Position numbers and translations under genes: made by a program
Assembly: GCF_025141935.1 (NCBI RefSeq)
Contig: NZ_CP081120.1
Location: 3,341,501-3,405,500 of the forward strand
Direction of reading: 5' to 3'
Length of the DNA stretch: 64,000 nt
From: Sulfitobacter sp. S190
Lineage (GTDB): Bacteria > Pseudomonadota > Alphaproteobacteria > Rhodobacterales > Rhodobacteraceae
The notes under the pieces: generated by a model
Databases searched by the model: none
Told to the model about the DNA's origin: nothing
What the model saw: the letters and a program-made list of their open reading frames with translations, nothing else
In this document: positions 61,169 to 64,000 of the stretch, piece by piece
Layout of the letters: every line of letters starts with the position of its first letter
Numbering within the stretch: position 1 is the stretch's first letter

Positions 61169-63322
61169 ATGAACGACATTGCAAATAAATTGATAGCCGA
61201 GCGACGCGGGCGTCTGGCTGCGGAGCGATTGCTTGAACAAAAGCAGGCGGAGCTTTTTGCCGCCAATCGCAAGCTCAATCACCACGCCCGACAGTTATCC
61301 CACGAAATCACGGAGACACGCGCCGAGGTCGAGGTGATCCGGGGTGAAAACAAGCGCGTCAAATCCGATCTGAACGCCGCGCAGGAAAAGATCGCAGTGG
61401 TCGAGCGGCGCCTTTGGCATTCGATTCGGACCATCAAGGACGGCTTTGCCTTTTTCGACGCGTCCAATCGCCTGATCATGGCAAACGAGGCCTATCTCTC
61501 CGTGTTTGAAGGCATCGATATTGTCGAGACGGGTGTCGAGTACGCGACCATTCTCGAGGTGCTGACAGACGAGGGTATTGTCGATCTGGACGGGACCAAC
61601 GCCGCGGATTGGCGCACCATGATGCGCGCCCGCTTTGATCTGGATACGCCCCCCCCCATTGAACTGAAGCTCTGGAATGGCCGCTCCGTAAAACTGGTCG
61701 ATCAACGTGGACCCGGTGGAGATGTGGTTTCGCTCGGGCTCGATATCACCGAAACGGTGCGGTATCAGGCGCAACTGGCCGACGCCCGCGAAGCCGCCGA
61801 AACGGCCAACCGCGCGAAATCGGCGTTTCTTGCCAACATGAGTCACGAAATTCGTACCCCGATGAACGGTGTCGTCGGCATGGCGGATATGCTGGGGGAT
61901 ACGGGCCTGACGGATGACCAGAAACTCTATGTCGATACCATAAAAAGCTCCGGAGAAGCATTGCTGGTCATCATCAATGACGTACTCGATTACTCGAAGA
62001 TCGAGGCGGGGCACCTTGACCTGCACATCGCACCCTTCGATCTGGAGCGGGCGTTTCAGGATGTCACGCTGCTTTTGCAACCGATGGCCCAGGCGAAGGG
62101 GCTGTCGCTGGTACTCGAGTACGATTTGTTTCTGCCGAGCATGTTGGAGGGCGACGCGGGTCGCTTGCGTCAGGTGCTGACCAATCTTGTCGGGAACGCG
62201 ATCAAATTCACGGCGGCGGGTCACGTGCTGGTTCGTGTCACCGGTGTGCCTGACGATGTGACCCGCCGCCTCGCGCTGCATGTGGTGGTCGAGGATACCG
62301 GGATCGGCATTGCAGAGGATGAAATCGATCACATCTTTGGCGAATTCACCCAAGTGGAAAATGAACGTAACCGCCAATTCGACGGAACCGGGCTCGGCCT
62401 GTCGATTACAAAGCGTCTGGTCGAAATGATGGGCGGTGATATCTGGGTCGATGCGGTCGAGGGTCAGGGCAGCAGCTTTGGCTTCCGGCTGACACTTGAT
62501 GTCACCGAAGGATCGGTGGCGCCGTTGATCGTTCCGAAACCCCTGCGCCGGATCATTCTGGCGGGACCGGACGAGGTCGCAATGGCAGCCTTGGCCCGAC
62601 AGCTGCGGCAAGGTGGGCCTCAGGTGGATGTGCACACATCGGTCGCTGGTTTGCTGAATTCGGTCACCGCCGCGGACTGCGTCATCATCGACGAAAATAT
62701 TCTGGCCGATACGGCACCGATATGGTCAGACCTACACCAAACCAGCCCCGAAACGGCCTGCGTTCTTTTGTGCAAGAGCCCCGACCAGATGCGCGCCGAC
62801 GCGGATGTGCCGGATGACAGTATCTGCATCGCAAAACCCTGGTCGCGCCAATCGCTCATGACCGCCCTCGGTACAGCAGCGGACAGGATCAAACCACCGG
62901 CGGACACGGCGCGGCGGATGCGGGTCCTTGCCGCAGAGGACAACAAAACAAATCGGCTCGTATTGGAGAAAATGCTGGGCAAACTGAATATTGACCTGAA
63001 GTTTGCCTGCGACGGTACAGAGGCCGTTGAGCTTTGGCGCAGCTTTGCGCCCGATCTCGTCTTTATGGATATCTCGATGCCGCGAATGGACGGCAAGGCC
63101 GCGACAGCCGCGATACGTGCAGCGGAACAGGGAACCGGCGAACACGTTCCCATCGTCGCGATGACGGCGCACGCACTCGAAGGGGACAAGGATCAGCTGC
63201 TGGCCGCTGGTCTCGACCAGTATCTTGCAAAACCCCTGCGGCGCACTGCTCTGGAGGAACAGCTGCGCAAGGCGTTACCGCCACATGCCGCTGCCCTCAC
63301 GCAGACGGATAGTCACGAATGA
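61169..63322 (+). CDS. Hybrid sensor histidine kinase with PAS domain and two receiver-like domains
   Basis: A 717-residue cytoplasmic hybrid kinase. Residues 1-80 are a coiled coil (LAAERLLEQKQAEL), followed by a PAS-like domain (about 85-195), then a HisKA domain with H226 in NMSHEIRTPMNG and a HATPase domain with the N-box NLVGNAIKFT and the G1/G2 boxes DTGIGIAEDEI and FDGTGLGLSI. Residues 460-575 form a degenerate receiver (CVIIDENIL, IAKPW) and residues 585-710 a full receiver with D634 in VFMDISMPRMDG and the lysine in YLAKPL. No TM helix is present, so it senses a cytoplasmic signal. Its 3' end overlaps yaaA by 26 bp, tail to tail. Confidence 0.93.
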   Translation: MNDIANKLIAERRGRLAAERLLEQKQAELFAANRKLNHHARQLSHEITETRAEVEVIRGENKRVKSDLNAAQEKIAVVERRLWHSIRTIKDGFAFFDASNRLIMANEAYLSVFEGIDIVETGVEYATILEVLTDEGIVDLDGTNAADWRTMMRARFDLDTPPPIELKLWNGRSVKLVDQRGPGGDVVSLGLDITETVRYQAQLADAREAAETANRAKSAFLANMSHEIRTPMNGVVGMADMLGDTGLTDDQKLYVDTIKSSGEALLVIINDVLDYSKIEAGHLDLHIAPFDLERAFQDVTLLLQPMAQAKGLSLVLEYDLFLPSMLEGDAGRLRQVLTNLVGNAIKFTAAGHVLVRVTGVPDDVTRRLALHVVVEDTGIGIAEDEIDHIFGEFTQVENERNRQFDGTGLGLSITKRLVEMMGGDIWVDAVEGQGSSFGFRLTLDVTEGSVAPLIVPKPLRRIILAGPDEVAMAALARQLRQGGPQVDVHTSVAGLLNSVTAADCVIIDENILADTAPIWSDLHQTSPETACVLLCKSPDQMRADADVPDDSICIAKPWSRQSLMTALGTAADRIKPPADTARRMRVLAAEDNKTNRLVLEKMLGKLNIDLKFACDGTEAVELWRSFAPDLVFMDISMPRMDGKAATAAIRAAEQGTGEHVPIVAMTAHALEGDKDQLLAAGLDQYLAKPLRRTALEEQLRKALPPHAAALTQTDSHE

Positions 63323-64000
63323 ATACCGGACTGTAGGGCGTGGATTGTTCGGCGCGGTAGGCATAGCCGCCCGTGTCGAAATCCCGCAACGCGGTTTCGT
63401 CTTTCACCCTGTTCTGGACGATAAAACGGGCCATCGCACCGCGCGCTTTCTTGGCAAAGAAGCTTACGATCTTCGGCCCCTTGCCGTCGTGCTTGTCTTC
63501 CATGAACTGAGGCGTAATCACCCGTGGCTTCAGGGCTTTCAGATCAACAGCGCCGAAATATTCCCGACTGGCGCAATTCACCAACACATCGCTCTCCACC
63601 GCTTTCGCCTGTTGGTTCAGCGCCTTTGACAAATCGGTGCCCCAATAGTCATAGAGGTTCTTGCCACGCCGCGTTTTCATCTTGCTCCCCATCTCCAGCC
63701 GGTAGGGCTGGATCGCGTCAAGCGGGCGCAGCAGTCCATAAAGCCCCGACAGGATGCGCAAATGATCCTGTGCAAATGCCAGTTCATCCGGATCAAGCGT
63801 TGATGCCTCGAGCCCCTGATACGTATCACCCGCAAAGGCAAGCGCCGCCGGGCGGGTCATCTGTGCATCGGCGTCATCGGCAAAGGCGCGAAAACGATCA
63901 CGGTTCAGGCGCGCCAGATCGTCGCTCAGGCCCATCATCGATCGCAGATCACCCAGCGTCAGGTTTCGTGCCGTTTTGACCAACCTGCGGGCATCATCCA
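63297..64000 (-). CDS. yaaA: YaaA family peroxide-stress protein (5' cut by window edge)
   Basis: A DUF328/YaaA protein. The reading frame is open to base 64000, and the full protein (about 255 residues) would begin just beyond the window; the visible part starts RRLVKTARNLTLGDLRSMMGLSDDLA, with the first Met of the internal frame not the true start. Key conserved parts are NCASREYFGAVD (near the middle of the C-terminal half), SFFAKKARGAMARF and the late FIRDYPSA. YaaA lowers intracellular iron during peroxide stress and binds DNA in E. coli. Its 3' end overlaps the kinase gene by 26 bp. Confidence 0.93.
   Translation of the reverse strand, partial: DDARRLVKTARNLTLGDLRSMMGLSDDLARLNRDRFRAFADDADAQMTRPAALAFAGDTYQGLEASTLDPDELAFAQDHLRILSGLYGLLRPLDAIQPYRLEMGSKMKTRRGKNLYDYWGTDLSKALNQQAKAVESDVLVNCASREYFGAVDLKALKPRVITPQFMEDKHDGKGPKIVSFFAKKARGAMARFIVQNRVKDETALRDFDTGGYAYRAEQSTPYSPVFIRDYPSA

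Noticed and set aside
61295..62635. 446-codon minus-strand frame opposite the hybrid kinase
   Set aside because: Antisense shadow of a gene with complete kinase motifs.

Overview
The window is a gene-dense, high-GC chromosomal segment. It has about 60 protein genes, no gap longer than about 190 bp, many 1-4 nt start/stop overlaps, and no tRNA, rRNA, CRISPR array, insertion sequence or prophage that I can see. The gene content points to a marine-type alphaproteobacterium of the Rhodobacteraceae/Roseobacter group: CcrM (GANTC methylase), the DUF4170-KdtA-LpxK block, a MoxR-DUF58-DUF4159 operon, DUF2794, DUF6478, DUF1285 and a gpmI-envC-ctpA operon. The assignment rests on gene families and order only. 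Both ends are cut: pmbA lacks its 5' part at base 1, and yaaA lacks its 5' end at base 64000.

Layout. 1-4001: pmbA, a CysQ/SuhB-type phosphatase, DUF4170, a divergent KDO transferase and lpxK (lipid A). 3998-6346 (minus): dciA-like, a DsbA-like oxidoreductase and a family III CoA-transferase. 6448-9223: mutY, alkane monooxygenase alkB and a stand-alone receiver protein. 9344-11880 (minus): ccrM, rnhB and a basic secreted protein. 12051-16768: a small secreted protein, a membrane-anchored winged-helix protein, an HpaI-type aldolase, asd and a DUF4139 protein. 16952-18907 (minus): beta-carbonic anhydrase, SbtA-type bicarbonate transporter and SbtB/PII-like protein. 19052-24786: an aminopeptidase, an NlpC/P60 peptidase, DUF2794, paaI-paaK, an I78 inhibitor and a TetR regulator. 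24910-32148: an AEC transporter, a five-gene fghA operon, an MFS transporter and zapE. 32145-38758 (minus): a very large degenerate ABC/cNMP protein, a CPBP protease, accD, folC and a small membrane protein. 38900-43239: ilvD, a lipoprotein and a three-gene DUF6478 cluster. 43311-47302 (minus): gpmI-envC-ctpA. 47452-51760: a zinc-finger protein, a TIGR02117 protein, polA and a GST. 51767-53362 (minus): DUF2798, a hydroxypyruvate-isomerase-like protein and DUF1285. 53432-60139: the MoxR/DUF58/DUF4159/VWA operon. 60150-64000: an AEC transporter, a hybrid histidine kinase and yaaA.

Most of this is housekeeping. The parts that deserve attention are these: a 1032-residue ABC-exporter-like protein with a degenerate ATPase, a roughly 270-residue insertion and a C-terminal cyclic-nucleotide-binding domain, translationally coupled to a CPBP intramembrane protease; the carbonic anhydrase-SbtA-SbtB operon in an apparent heterotroph; a two-TM protein with its winged helix at the C-terminus (the reverse of ToxR/CadC); GANTC sites in front of ccrM and a structured 3' UTR behind it; and a response-regulator leader in which the ribosome-binding site lies inside a hairpin.
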